Source: Apilactobacillus apinorum
Lineage (GTDB): Bacteria > Bacillota > Bacilli > Lactobacillales > Lactobacillaceae
Reading direction: 5' to 3'
Assembly (NCBI RefSeq): GCF_001281175.1
Contig: NZ_KQ440396.1
Coordinates: 186,001 to 250,000, forward strand
DNA length: 64,000 nucleotides
The notes beneath the pieces were generated by a model that saw only the letters and a list, made by a program, of their open reading frames with translations, did no database searches and was not told the DNA's origin. Both the position numbers and the translations under genes were made by a program. Below are positions 37,083 to 46,700 of this stretch, one piece after another. How positions within the stretch are numbered: position 1 is the stretch's first letter; every line of letters begins with the position of its first letter.

Positions 37083-37700
37083 ATTTAATAAATCGTAGTA
37101 ATTATTGAAATTATATTCAGGATTACCAGTGGAATTAATCATCGCATCTGGATCAAATAAGCATCCCTTAATTCCAGCATTATGTGCTGCATCTATATCT
37201 AATTTACGGTCTCCAACCATAATAGTATTTTCCCTATCTAATTTATTATTATCGATAAGATAATTCAAAGATTCAGGATCTGGTTTACGCTTAAAATGAT
37301 TATTTTTGGTAACAATTTCAGTAAATAAACTATCTATAGAATGTTTTTTCAATAGATTAATAGCTACATCATCACGATGTGTAAGGATAAAATTCTTTCC
37401 ACCGTTTTCGATATTCTTATTTAAAACCTGACTTACGTTTAAAAATAGATTAGCATCAATTATATTATTGCTTTCATTTTTATGATAATAATCAGCTAAA
37501 ATATCTTCACTAAGATTAAAGTGAGCGGAATATTTTTGTAAACAAGTAGCAACAGAATGTCTTCTCATTATCTGATTAATTTCGTAATCATCGATTTCAA
37601 AATCATCAACCTTTAATTGAATTAATGCATCCACAAACGATTCAACCATAATTGGATATGTATCCATTACGGTTCCATCAAAGTCAAAAATCATATTCAT
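37068..37700 (-). CDS. HAD-superfamily phosphatase
   Basis: 210 residues, HAD-IA subfamily: motif I FDFDGTV with Asp6 as nucleophile and Asp8, motif II ILTHRD, motif III lysine in FKRKPDPES, and motif IV MVGDRKLDIDAAHNAG. A helical cap occupies about 15-80. It resembles phosphoglycolate-phosphatase/beta-phosphoglucomutase-like enzymes, but the substrate cannot be assigned. AGGAGA is 11 nt from the ATG. It overlaps the 3' end of the opposing kinase gene. Confidence 0.83.
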   Translation of the reverse strand: MNMIFDFDGTVMDTYPIMVESFVDALIQLKVDDFEIDDYEINQIMRRHSVATCLQKYSAHFNLSEDILADYYHKNESNNIIDANLFLNVSQVLNKNIENGGKNFILTHRDDVAINLLKKHSIDSLFTEIVTKNNHFKRKPDPESLNYLIDNNKLDRENTIMVGDRKLDIDAAHNAGIKGCLFDPDAMINSTGNPEYNFNNYYDLLNSELI

Positions 37701-37721
37701 ATCAATATATTCTCCTAATTA

Positions 37722-37747
37722 AAAAAGAGCTTTAATAAGCTCTTTTT
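37722..37747. terminator. Terminator of dtd
   Basis: AAAAAGAGCTT, TAAT loop, AAGCTCTTTTT: 11 bp perfect with flanking A/T runs, at the dtd stop codon. Confidence 0.9.
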
Positions 37748-38192
37748 ATTTGTTTTCAGTGTCAAAAAAGATTGTAAATGGTCCATCATTAAGTAAGTTA
37801 ACTTGCATATCAGCGCCAAAACTTCCTGTTTCAACATGATTACCAGCCTGTCTTAATTCTTCATTAAATCTATCATACATCTCTGATGCAAAATCTGGTT
37901 TTCCAGCTTTTACAAATGATGGACGATTACCTTTCTTTGTATCTGCGTATAAAGTAAATTGAGATACTGATAAGATATCTCCATCAATATCCTTAAGGCT
38001 TAGATTAGTTTTACCTTCGTCATCAGCGAATATTCTTAGATTAGTAATCTTTCTTACCAAGTAATCAATGTCTTCATTAGTATCAGTGTCCTTAACACCA
38101 ACTAATAATAAATATCCTTGATTAATTTGGCCAATACATTCTTCATCGACTGAAACACTTGCATTAGCAACCCTTTGTAGTAAAACTCGCAT
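37746..38192 (-). CDS. dtd: D-aminoacyl-tRNA deacylase
   Basis: 148 residues. Start [18 protein letters not shown]; catalytic [19 protein letters not shown] and the Gly-Pro motif NDGPFT. It removes D-amino acids (and glycine from tRNA-Ala) mischarged on tRNA. It follows rel by 12 nt, the conserved rel-dtd operon. Confidence 0.96.
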   Translation of the reverse strand: MRVLLQRVANASVSVDEECIGQINQGYLLLVGVKDTDTNEDIDYLVRKITNLRIFADDEGKTNLSLKDIDGDILSVSQFTLYADTKKGNRPSFVKAGKPDFASEMYDRFNEELRQAGNHVETGSFGADMQVNLLNDGPFTIFFDTENK

Positions 38193-38204
38193 CAGAACTT
38201 CCCC

Positions 38205-40433
38205 TTACATAAATGGTCTTTTTACAACGTACACATCAGCAACATTCTTTAAATGATCAATAATCATATCCAGTTGTTCTAGGTTCTTAACACCTAATTT
38301 CAAGGAAATGGTAGCTGTTTTATCGTGATCAACTTTTCCTTCAACAGAGTTAATTTGCTTACAAACTGTACTTACTTTTTTAATAACATCATTTAAAATA
38401 TTGCTTCTGTTATAACCTTGTACTTCTACATTAGCATTAAAGAAAGCATGGTTGTCTGGTGAAATATTCCAAGTAACGCTCACTAATCTTTCATCGTCAT
38501 CATGAATATTTGGGCATTCACTTCTATGAACTGAGACTCCTCGTCCCTTGGTAATATATCCAACTACTTTATCTCCAGGAACAGGTGAACAACAATGGCT
38601 TAGTCTTACAAGTAAGTTGTCTACCCCTTCGATTACAATTCCATCAGAAGGCTTTTTATTCTTACTTACTTTATTACTATCATCAGTGGAATTATCAATT
38701 GTTTGATGATTTTCTAAAATGTCTTTTTGTTGTTGTTCAATTCTTTGACGTTCTTTTTCATCCCTAATATCAGAAGTTAAAACGTTAACAATTCCATTAG
38801 GTTGTTTATTTCCAAACCCAATTTCTGCGTACATATCATTAACTTGATTGTAGTACGTATTTTTTAATACTCGATCAAGATTTTCTTTAGTTAAAACGCT
38901 ATTTACATCAAATCCGGCATCACGAATAGCTTTCATCAATATTTCTTTTCCAGCGTTAACATTTTTCTCACGGTCACGAGATTTAAAGTATTGTCTAATC
39001 TTATGTTTAGCACGACTAGTTGAAACCAAACTAATCCAATCTTGGCTAGGTCCAGCAGAACTGGTCGATGTCATAATTTCGACAATATCTCCGGTTTGAA
39101 TCTGATAATCCAGTGGTTCGATTTTTCCATTTACACGAGAACCAACTGTATGGTTACCAACATCAGTATGAATTAAGTAGGCCATGTCTAATGGTCCAGC
39201 ACCCTTAGGTAATTCTAATACATCTCCCTGTGGGGTAAATGCATAAACATGATCACCAAATAGATCTCCCTTTACACTATCCATGAATTCTGAAGCATTA
39301 TCGGTGTCTTCTTGAAGTTCGATAATTCGTTTAAACCAGTTCAAACGGTTATTATCGGTAGATTCCTTAACTTCATCAGTCATACCTTCTTTGTATGCCC
39401 AATGAGCAGCAACCCCATATTCAGCAATTTGATGCATTTCTTTAGTTCTAATTTGAACTTCTAAAGGTCTTCCACCAGGTCCGACAACCGTAGTGTGAAG
39501 AGATTGATACATATTAGCCTTAGGCATTGCGATATAATCTTTAAATCTACCGGGCATTGGTGACCATTTAGTATGAATTGCTCCTAAAACAGCATAACAA
39601 TCCTTAATTGAATCAACTATGCATCTAACTGCCAATAGGTCATAAATTTGTTCAAATTGTTTCTTCTTGGTAACCATTTTTCTGTAAACAGAATATAGAT
39701 GCTTAGGTCTTCCATATACTTGAACATTCTTTAGACCCATTTGCTTTACTTGAGCGTTAACTTCATCGATTGCTTCAGTAATATATGAAACTCTTTCATT
39801 TCTCTTAGAATTCATCAAATGAACAATTCGATAATATTGTTGAGGATTCAAATATCTTAGTGAGATATCTTCTAGTTCCCACTTAATTGTACCAATCCCT
39901 AAACGATCAGCTAACGGAGCATAAATTTCCAAAGTTTCATTTGAAATACGACGTTGTTTTTCTGGTCTCAAATGTTTTAGTGTACGCATATTGTGTAATC
40001 TGTCAGCAAGTTTAACAATCATGACACGGATATCTTTACACATTGCTAACAACAATTTACGATGATTTTCTGCTAATTGTTCTTGATTTGATTTGTATTT
40101 AATTTTACCTAGCTTTGTAACCCCATCAACGATTAGTTCAATATCATTGCCAAATAATTCACCAATATCTTCTAATGATGCACCTGTATCTTCAACGACA
40201 TCATGTAGCAATCCTGCACTAACAGTTTCTGGATCCATTCTTAAAGTCGCTAGAATGCTTGCTACTTGAATTGGGTGGACAATATAAGGTTCACCGGATT
40301 GTCTAAACTGGTCTTTATGACAGATTGACGCAAATTCGTATGCTTTTTTTACAATCGCTACGTGTTTTTTATTCATGTAGCTGGAAATTTCGTTAAATAG
40401 ATCTTCTTTAGACCAAATCTTATGTTCAGACAT
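38205..40433 (-). CDS. rel: Bifunctional (p)ppGpp synthetase/hydrolase Rel
   Basis: 742 residues from the ATG at 40433 (a TTG two codons upstream opens the frame; AAGAAGG is 9 nt from the ATG). HD hydrolase domain with VHPIQVASIL and HDVVEDT (His77-Asp78), synthetase domain with GRPKHLYSVYRKM and GRFKDYIAMPKANMYQSLHT in parts, TGS domain (VYAFTPQGDVLELP), a zinc-finger/helical region with HCCSPVPGD, and a C-terminal ACT domain. It makes and destroys the stringent alarmone. Both catalytic halves look intact. Confidence 0.96.
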   Translation of the reverse strand: MSEHKIWSKEDLFNEISSYMNKKHVAIVKKAYEFASICHKDQFRQSGEPYIVHPIQVASILATLRMDPETVSAGLLHDVVEDTGASLEDIGELFGNDIELIVDGVTKLGKIKYKSNQEQLAENHRKLLLAMCKDIRVMIVKLADRLHNMRTLKHLRPEKQRRISNETLEIYAPLADRLGIGTIKWELEDISLRYLNPQQYYRIVHLMNSKRNERVSYITEAIDEVNAQVKQMGLKNVQVYGRPKHLYSVYRKMVTKKKQFEQIYDLLAVRCIVDSIKDCYAVLGAIHTKWSPMPGRFKDYIAMPKANMYQSLHTTVVGPGGRPLEVQIRTKEMHQIAEYGVAAHWAYKEGMTDEVKESTDNNRLNWFKRIIELQEDTDNASEFMDSVKGDLFGDHVYAFTPQGDVLELPKGAGPLDMAYLIHTDVGNHTVGSRVNGKIEPLDYQIQTGDIVEIMTSTSSAGPSQDWISLVSTSRAKHKIRQYFKSRDREKNVNAGKEILMKAIRDAGFDVNSVLTKENLDRVLKNTYYNQVNDMYAEIGFGNKQPNGIVNVLTSDIRDEKERQRIEQQQKDILENHQTIDNSTDDSNKVSKNKKPSDGIVIEGVDNLLVRLSHCCSPVPGDKVVGYITKGRGVSVHRSECPNIHDDDERLVSVTWNISPDNHAFFNANVEVQGYNRSNILNDVIKKVSTVCKQINSVEGKVDHDKTATISLKLGVKNLEQLDMIIDHLKNVADVYVVKRPFM

Positions 40434-40477
40434 TTCCAAAAACCTTCTTCCAATCGTTTATTTCATTTATTTTATCA

Positions 40478-41221
40478 CTAATTATATAAATTTAGTTCCT
40501 TACATACTGATAATGCTGATAGAAAATAAAATGGAGCTGTTTCGGTTCTTAAGATGCGAGGTCCTAATCCACAAGTTTGATAACCTTTTTCACTTAAAAA
40601 GCTTACTTCCTTTGGAGATATTCCACCTTCAGGACCAAAAAACATTGCGATTGTTTCTCCATCATTAGTCTTTTCAATAGTTTTAATTAAATCGGACTTT
40701 TCACCTTGCTTAGCTGACTCTTCATAAGCAATTAATTTATGATCAAATTCAATCTCACTCAATTCCTTTAATGAATTAATGTATTCAACTACTGGGATCA
40801 CATTTCGATGTGATTGTTCAGCAGCACTTTTAGCAATTTTAGCTAATCTTTGAATCTTCTTATCAGCTTTATTTTTCCATTTTGCAATAGCCCATTCAGT
40901 AGGAACAAAAATAACCTTACTAACTCCTAGCTCTGTTGCTTTTTGAACAATTAGTTCTGCCTTTTCTTTTTTTGGCAAGCCACAAATGATAGTTGCTTGA
41001 ATGGGTAGTTCTACATCTGATTCTCTTTGACTAACTACACTAGCGGTATTATTTTCTTCATCTATAATTTCAGCTATAAAAAGTTGGTGACTAGCATCTA
41101 CAATTTCAAATTGATTACCCTCACCAGATCTTAGAACAGACATAAAATGATGTGCGATATCATCGCTCACTTGAAACGTTTGATTAACGCTTAAATTTTC
41201 ATCAGTGAAATAATGTTGCAT
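40478..41221 (-). CDS. rsmE: 16S rRNA (uracil(1498)-N(3))-methyltransferase
   Basis: 247 residues. N-terminal PUA-like domain (1 to about 70) and SPOUT methyltransferase knot with FGPEGGISPKEVSFL and LGPRILRTETAPFYFLSAL. It methylates U1498 of 16S rRNA. It follows prmA by 3 nt; the two modification enzymes form an operon, as in other Firmicutes. Confidence 0.95.
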   Translation of the reverse strand: MQHYFTDENLSVNQTFQVSDDIAHHFMSVLRSGEGNQFEIVDASHQLFIAEIIDEENNTASVVSQRESDVELPIQATIICGLPKKEKAELIVQKATELGVSKVIFVPTEWAIAKWKNKADKKIQRLAKIAKSAAEQSHRNVIPVVEYINSLKELSEIEFDHKLIAYEESAKQGEKSDLIKTIEKTNDGETIAMFFGPEGGISPKEVSFLSEKGYQTCGLGPRILRTETAPFYFLSALSVCKELNLYN

Positions 41222-41224
41222 AAA

Positions 41225-42109
41225 TTATTCGTCGTCCCTTCTTAAATGAGCAATAATTCCTCGCCAATCTCCCAGTGTAGATACTTGGTCTACTACGTAT
41301 TGATTATTTTCTAGAGTTTCTAGCGTAACTGTTAACTTGTCTTTAATGATACCAGAAATAATGATTTTTCCACCTTCATTAATGTTATTAATAGATTGTG
41401 GTATTAATGGTAAAACTGCTTCTGGTAACATATTGGCGAGAATAATATCTGCTTTCTTAGAAATTCCATCTAATAAACTATTTTTATCGACAAATATGTC
41501 ATTTTCAAATCCATTTAAAGCAACGTTTTTCTTAGCTGAATCTACAGCATCGTCATCATAGTCATAAGCACTAATTTCTCCAGCACCAAGTAACTTTGCA
41601 GCAATACTTAACACACCTGAACCGGTACCAACATCTAAGATGCTTTCATTCTCGCGAATTACAGATTCAATCGCTTGTAAACATAAAACGGTTGTTGGAT
41701 GCACACCAGTTCCAAAAGCTTTTTTAGGATCCAATTTTATTACCAATTCACCATCAAATTCTTTGATATAGTTTTCCCAAACAGGTGAAATGGTTAAGAA
41801 CTTAGTAATTCTCTTAGCATGATAATACTTTTCCCATTCAGAGTTCCATTTATCATCATTCAAGTTTTTAGTAATCACTTCAGCTTTACCTGGATTTAGT
41901 CCAAATTCTGACAACTGTGAAACTCTTGATTGGATAGCAGGAACCTTTGATTCAATGTCAAAATCTTCTGGAAAATAAGAATTAATACTTAACGTGTCCT
42001 TATCAATAGTATCAAGTTCCACTCCTAACGATCCAAACTCCATTAAAATGTTAATTACAGCGTCTTGTGATTCATCATTAGTTAATACTGAAATTTCTGT
42101 CCATTCCAT
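41225..42109 (-). CDS. prmA: Ribosomal protein L11 methyltransferase
   Basis: 294 residues. Start MEWTEISVLTNDESQDAVINIL is the PrmA substrate-recognition domain; the SAM domain has KAFGTGVHPTT, LDVGTGSGVLSIA (about 169-181), YDYDDDAV and ILANMLPE. It trimethylates L11. GGGGAG precedes the ATG. It is first in the prmA-rsmE pair and downstream of a terminator. Confidence 0.95.
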   Translation of the reverse strand: MEWTEISVLTNDESQDAVINILMEFGSLGVELDTIDKDTLSINSYFPEDFDIESKVPAIQSRVSQLSEFGLNPGKAEVITKNLNDDKWNSEWEKYYHAKRITKFLTISPVWENYIKEFDGELVIKLDPKKAFGTGVHPTTVLCLQAIESVIRENESILDVGTGSGVLSIAAKLLGAGEISAYDYDDDAVDSAKKNVALNGFENDIFVDKNSLLDGISKKADIILANMLPEAVLPLIPQSINNINEGGKIIISGIIKDKLTVTLETLENNQYVVDQVSTLGDWRGIIAHLRRDDE

Positions 42110-42135
42110 TGCTAAACTCCCCTGTTAACTTTTTA

Positions 42136-42164
42136 CAAAAAAAGTGCATCCATATGGACACACT
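42136..42164 (-). terminator. Terminator after the 108-residue hypothetical gene
   Basis: AGTGTGTCCAT and ATGGATGCACT pair over 11 positions (two G-U) on the minus strand, followed by seven T. Confidence 0.75.
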
Positions 42165-42180
42165 CCGTTAATTTAACTTA

Positions 42181-42507
42181 TTACTTAGACTCAGCTTGTG
42201 CCTTTTGCAGCTTAAGTTGTTTCAATTTTTCCTCATGCTGTTGTAAGTGTGATTCCAAATACAACATTAGTGAATTTTCATCTTTGAAAATACGAGGATG
42301 TTTTTGTTTATGAAGTCTTAAGTCAATTTCATTAATTTTTTGTCTACCAGTCCACTTATGACCGTATCTAATGATTAGTCGATTATCCAAGTTTTTCTTT
42401 CCGAATCTAAATACATAAACGTTATCAGGAGTAAGTAATGGTCTAATATAAGTCTTTTTGTAATAGTATCCATTATCTCTCAAAAACTTCTTTGTACGAT
42501 TAAGCAT
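42181..42507 (-). CDS. Hypothetical protein, 108 residues
   Basis: Start MLNRTKKFLRDNGYY is set by GGAGGTG 6 nt upstream; five further codons are open before it. The N-terminal half is basic and Tyr-rich (GYYYKKTYIRP; VYVFRFGKKN) and the last 35 residues form a charged Gln/Lys/Glu helix, possibly a coiled coil. No signal peptide or membrane helix. I do not recognise the family. It has its own promoter and terminator. RBS and codon usage support a real gene. Confidence 0.7.
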   Translation of the reverse strand: MLNRTKKFLRDNGYYYKKTYIRPLLTPDNVYVFRFGKKNLDNRLIIRYGHKWTGRQKINEIDLRLHKQKHPRIFKDENSLMLYLESHLQQHEEKLKQLKLQKAQAESK

Positions 42508-42577
42508 TATTAACACCTCCATTTTCTTATTATTTATTTAATAAAGCATAAATCTGTCCATAAATCATTCTATATAA

Positions 42578-42606
42578 ATTTTATATTAAGTTTGACCAAT
42601 TGTCTA
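42578..42606 (-). promoter_or_regulatory. Probable promoter of the 108-residue gene
   Basis: TAGACA (42606-42601), 17-nt spacer, TAAAAT (42583-42578) on the minus strand. Confidence 0.5.
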
Positions 42607-42616
42607 CCTATAAAAG

Positions 42617-42666
42617 AATAAAGAAAAGCGCTGAAATTTCAATATTTAGAAAGAACTCAGCGCTTT
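42617..42666 (-). terminator. Terminator of the 246-residue membrane protein gene
   Basis: AAAGCGCTGA and TCAGCGCTTT pair (10 bp) around a 22-nt, partly self-complementary loop, followed by TTCTTTATT on the minus strand. Confidence 0.7.
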
Positions 42667-42672
42667 ACTATT

Positions 42673-43413
42673 TTATTTTACTTCACCAACATCAATTGCT
42701 TGATGCTTTAGTTTTTTAAAGATATGTTTATCAGCAATTCCAGTAATTCCACCTTGGAAGAAGAACGCAAATAGTGTTCCTAATCCGAAGTTATTAAATT
42801 GATGAGTAATGATAATAGCAACAATTGCCATTAATGTAGGTGGAATGTATGAGAACCACATTGCCTTTGAAGCATTTCCGTTACAGTATTTGAATCTTAA
42901 AATTTGCATTAAGTCATCTGCAGGATGTAAAGCAATGTTAACACGTTGGTAAATTGAAATTGCAATCGCAATAAATGAAACACCAACAAAGTTTAATAGA
43001 ACATATAAAACTGTCATTAACCAACCATGTGCATCTGGTAACCAGTTAGTAACAATACCGTTGAAGTAATTAATTAGTAATGAGAATGGTCCTAAGAATG
43101 CAGCATTTCCAAGAACTCTACTCCAGCTCCATTTACCAACTAAAATAGAATTTAGCACTGTAATTAGCATACCTAAACCAAAGAATGCCCAGAATAATAC
43201 CCATTTACCATTACCTAGAACGGCAAAACCTAGGTTATTTTCCGCAGCAGTCCAATATGCTGATCCTAAGAATGCTGGATGAATTTTTGCACTAGTAACT
43301 AATGTTAATACATTCCCCATTGAATTAATAATCAAAGATACTAAAAAGTAAATGATGGCACTAGTCCATGAAATAGTTCTTTTAGTTTTGTTAGCACTTC
43401 CATTAATTTGCAT
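42673..43413 (-). CDS. Integral membrane protein of unknown function
   Basis: 246 residues with about six hydrophobic helices (roughly 14-42, 68-90, 103-120, 131-156, 188-205, 207-226) and a basic, His-containing C-terminal tail. The N-terminal INSMGNVLTL and the HPADDLMQILRFKY segment loosely recall YczE/YyaS/YitT-type permeases, but I cannot assign it firmly. AAAGGAG precedes the ATG. It is monocistronic, with an AT-rich upstream region. Confidence 0.75.
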   Translation of the reverse strand: MQINGSANKTKRTISWTSAIIYFLVSLIINSMGNVLTLVTSAKIHPAFLGSAYWTAAENNLGFAVLGNGKWVLFWAFFGLGMLITVLNSILVGKWSWSRVLGNAAFLGPFSLLINYFNGIVTNWLPDAHGWLMTVLYVLLNFVGVSFIAIAISIYQRVNIALHPADDLMQILRFKYCNGNASKAMWFSYIPPTLMAIVAIIITHQFNNFGLGTLFAFFFQGGITGIADKHIFKKLKHQAIDVGEVK

Positions 43414-43714
43414 GATAACAATACTCCTTTATTCCTAAATAATTTTAATTTGTGAAACTTTTATCTATTATTATTATATATAATATCCACTAATAACTTA
43501 GTTAAAATTAGCACAAACTTTTCAAAACCATCTAAAACCTTTTACAAATCAAGCTTTGACAAGATATTTAAACTAATATTTATAAATATCATAATTTTAT
43601 ATTACTTAGTTTGTACATAAAATAACTTATATTTAGTTTGTGAACTTTATAACAAAATAAATTATAAACCATTTTCTTTATAAAATAAACCCCCTTTTTA
43701 ATATTTTCTGAAAC
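43414..43714. other. AT-rich intergenic region, no gene seen
   Basis: About 300 bp without a plausible ORF. The part next to the membrane-protein gene has minus-strand TATATAATA with TTAACT 17 nt from TATATA, a possible promoter. Further out, the plus strand holds near-repeats: TTATATTACTTAGTTTGT (about 43597) and TTATATTTAGTTTGT (about 43627), plus TTTGTGAA twice (about 43450 and 43637). No RNA element was recognised. Confidence 0.5.
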
Positions 43715-43746
43715 AAAAAAGCATTGAATAATATTCAATGCTTTTT
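43715..43746 (-). terminator. Terminator of the tri-domain polymerase gene
   Basis: AAAAAGCATTGAAT, 3-nt loop, ATTCAATGCTTTTT: 14 bp perfect, just after the stop codon. Confidence 0.92.
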
Positions 43747-43748
43747 CT

Positions 43749-46700
43749 CTATTTTCTCAAATCGAATATGTTTACCCAATAAGAGTTACTGTTTAACTTA
43801 ATCAATGCAAATGAGTCTCCCACTTGTTCATTAAAGTGTGGATCGATTAAATGCATTTCCTTGATAACTTCAACTTTTTGGTCACCATCAATATTAATCG
43901 CAAATTTTATATCATTAAAGTCTGCGAAGTCTTTATCGGGTTGCCATAATGCTGAACCATCGTTTACAATCATTGTCTTTTCTAAATTATGGGATGCAAG
44001 ATTGTCATCATATACTTCTTCTAAGCTATGATTATTTAACATCTTTTCTACTGCTCGTTTGGATGCATTTCCATCCATCCATGATGCATATTTATTAAAG
44101 AATTCCATGTACTTTTCATCCGGTTGCCAATTATCTAAAATATCTTTCAAATTGGATACAACATCTTTAGTCGTTTTAACCATTGGTCCAGGAGCCTCTT
44201 TAACAAAATCAAAATAGAAACCACGAATTTCATTAGCATATGCATCTAAATCGTATGTGAAGAAAATCATTGGACGTTTTAATGTTGCATAATCGAACAT
44301 TACAGAAGAATAATCAGTAATTAAAACATCACTAATCAAGTATAAGTCCGCAATATCTGGATACTGACTGACATCCAAAGCAATATCAGTATAACTTGAT
44401 AAGTCTAAGTTATTTGAGATTAAATAATGTGTTCTAACTAAAACTAAAACATCACTACCAAAAGCAGCCTTAACTTGATCTAAATCAAGATGCAACTTAG
44501 CAGTAAACTCATCATTTTTAACGTATTCATTATCGCGCCATGTTGGTGCGTACAATACAACTTTTTTATTGCTATCGATATTAAGTGCTTTCTTGATTCT
44601 TTGAATATCATCACTAGTATGATTAATTAATACATCATTTCTGGGATATCCATCTAGTTGCATTTGATTTGCCTTCATTCTAAAAGCTCTTTGCATAATC
44701 TTGGCTGAATACATATTAGGAGCAATTAATCTTGACCATCTATTATCATCTTTAAAAACATCTTTATGATACTTTTGAGCATTCATCCCTGGCATTGTTA
44801 CTTTCATAACATCAGCCGCCAACGTTTTTAACGGTGTTCCATGCCAAGTTTGTAAAACAACAGTATCTTCGCTAGGTTGCCATCTAAATGGTCTTCTAAC
44901 ATTGGTTACCCAATACTTAGCTCTAGCTTGCTTCCAAATGCTACTAAAGCCAAATCGCAAGATATGTGGAATATTATTATCAATGAAGTATTGCTTATCT
45001 TCATCATTAACATTCCAATATAACTTGTATTGTGGATAATTTTTTGCCATATATTCATATATCGCTTTAGGATTATCAGAATATTGTGTACCAAAGAAAC
45101 TTTCAAAGATAACGATATTCTTTTTAGATAATTTCTTAGATAGCCAATTTAAAATTTCTGCTTGCAAATAATTAGTATTAAAGAAATGACCAATCTTTCT
45201 AGTAATCAATTTATCATCAGGTTCTTGATCAAGATCATCATCATTAGTATTTAAGACGGTTTCAACAACTTGTTTTGTGGCTGTTCCCCCATCCCCATAC
45301 TGCGCGAACTCTGTATAGAACTGATCTAACTGTTCTTTATATTGATCATGAACGCTATTTAAATTGACTAAACTATCAATTAATTGATTTTCATCATAAA
45401 CAATTGGTCCGGGCATTTGTTTATCGTAATCTAGATAAACACCACGGTTTTCTTCATCTAAATACCAATCTTTATCATATGCATAAAAAATCATTGGACG
45501 TTTCAAATGTGCAAAATCAAACATAACTGATGAATAATCAGTTACCAATGTATCAGCAATTAGGTATAAGTCATTAATATTGTCATAATCACTAACGTCA
45601 TAGACAAATCCAGGATTAGAATAAAAACTATTTGAATGGGCTACAAAATAATGCAATCTAACTAACAATACATATTCATCAGAAAGCTTGTCTTGTAATT
45701 TATCTAAATCCAATTTGAAATCGAATCCAGCATCTGCTCTATACGTTGGCGCATATAAAATAACCTTTTTATCTAACGGAATGCCAATTTTGTTCTTAAT
45801 TTGATTACAGTAATCAACATTATTATTTGTGTATAATTCATCATTTCTAGGGAATCCAGATTTAATTATTTTTTGACTATAATTAAAAGCCTTACTTGCA
45901 GTTCTAGCCATATAATCAGATGGCACAACTAAATAGTCCCAACGACGATTTCTATGAGCAAATAGATTTTGAATTTTTTTAGTTCCAAATTTAAAGTGAG
46001 GTTCATCATAACCCATGTGCTTTAAAAATGTTCCATGAAGAGTTTCTACTTCAATTTGTCCCTTTCGCTTTGCATATCTATTTGGCATATTAGTGTTTTG
46101 AATAATGTATTTAGCAACTGCTAAATAGTACCAATATTTAAAACTATTCACTTTTACTCTATCAGCATTACCAGTGATCTTAGTTTCAGTGTTATTAAAA
46201 ATCCAAACTGTTTTTATTTCAGGATGTTCTTTAACAACATATTCATACATTAATCTTTCATTACTATCAAATTTAGATGACCAGTATGAATCAAAAACCA
46301 TAACCTTTCTTAGAGGTAAAAATCTCATTAAAGGATATAGTAATGAGTATGATAGTGATCTGAGTGATTTTTTAGAATCAATCAACTTAAAGAATGGTTG
46401 GTTAATACATAATAATATGTTTTTATCAGCATCTTTTTTTACTTCATATTTAACCACCGAACTACCTTTAAATGGCAATTCTGTTAACCCTATCTTAGCT
46501 TTTTTAGCATACTTAATTCGATAAATATCTACTTTATTTTCATTATAGATATACGCCTTAAATTGATAATCTCCACTCAAAAGATTTAACTGAGTTTTTT
46601 GATTGTTGGTTAGCTTGTAATTGAAAGATAAAATTCCTTCATTAAATTTTAAATCGTTATTATCTTCATCAAGAACAACTCTAGTTTGTTTATCCTTGCT

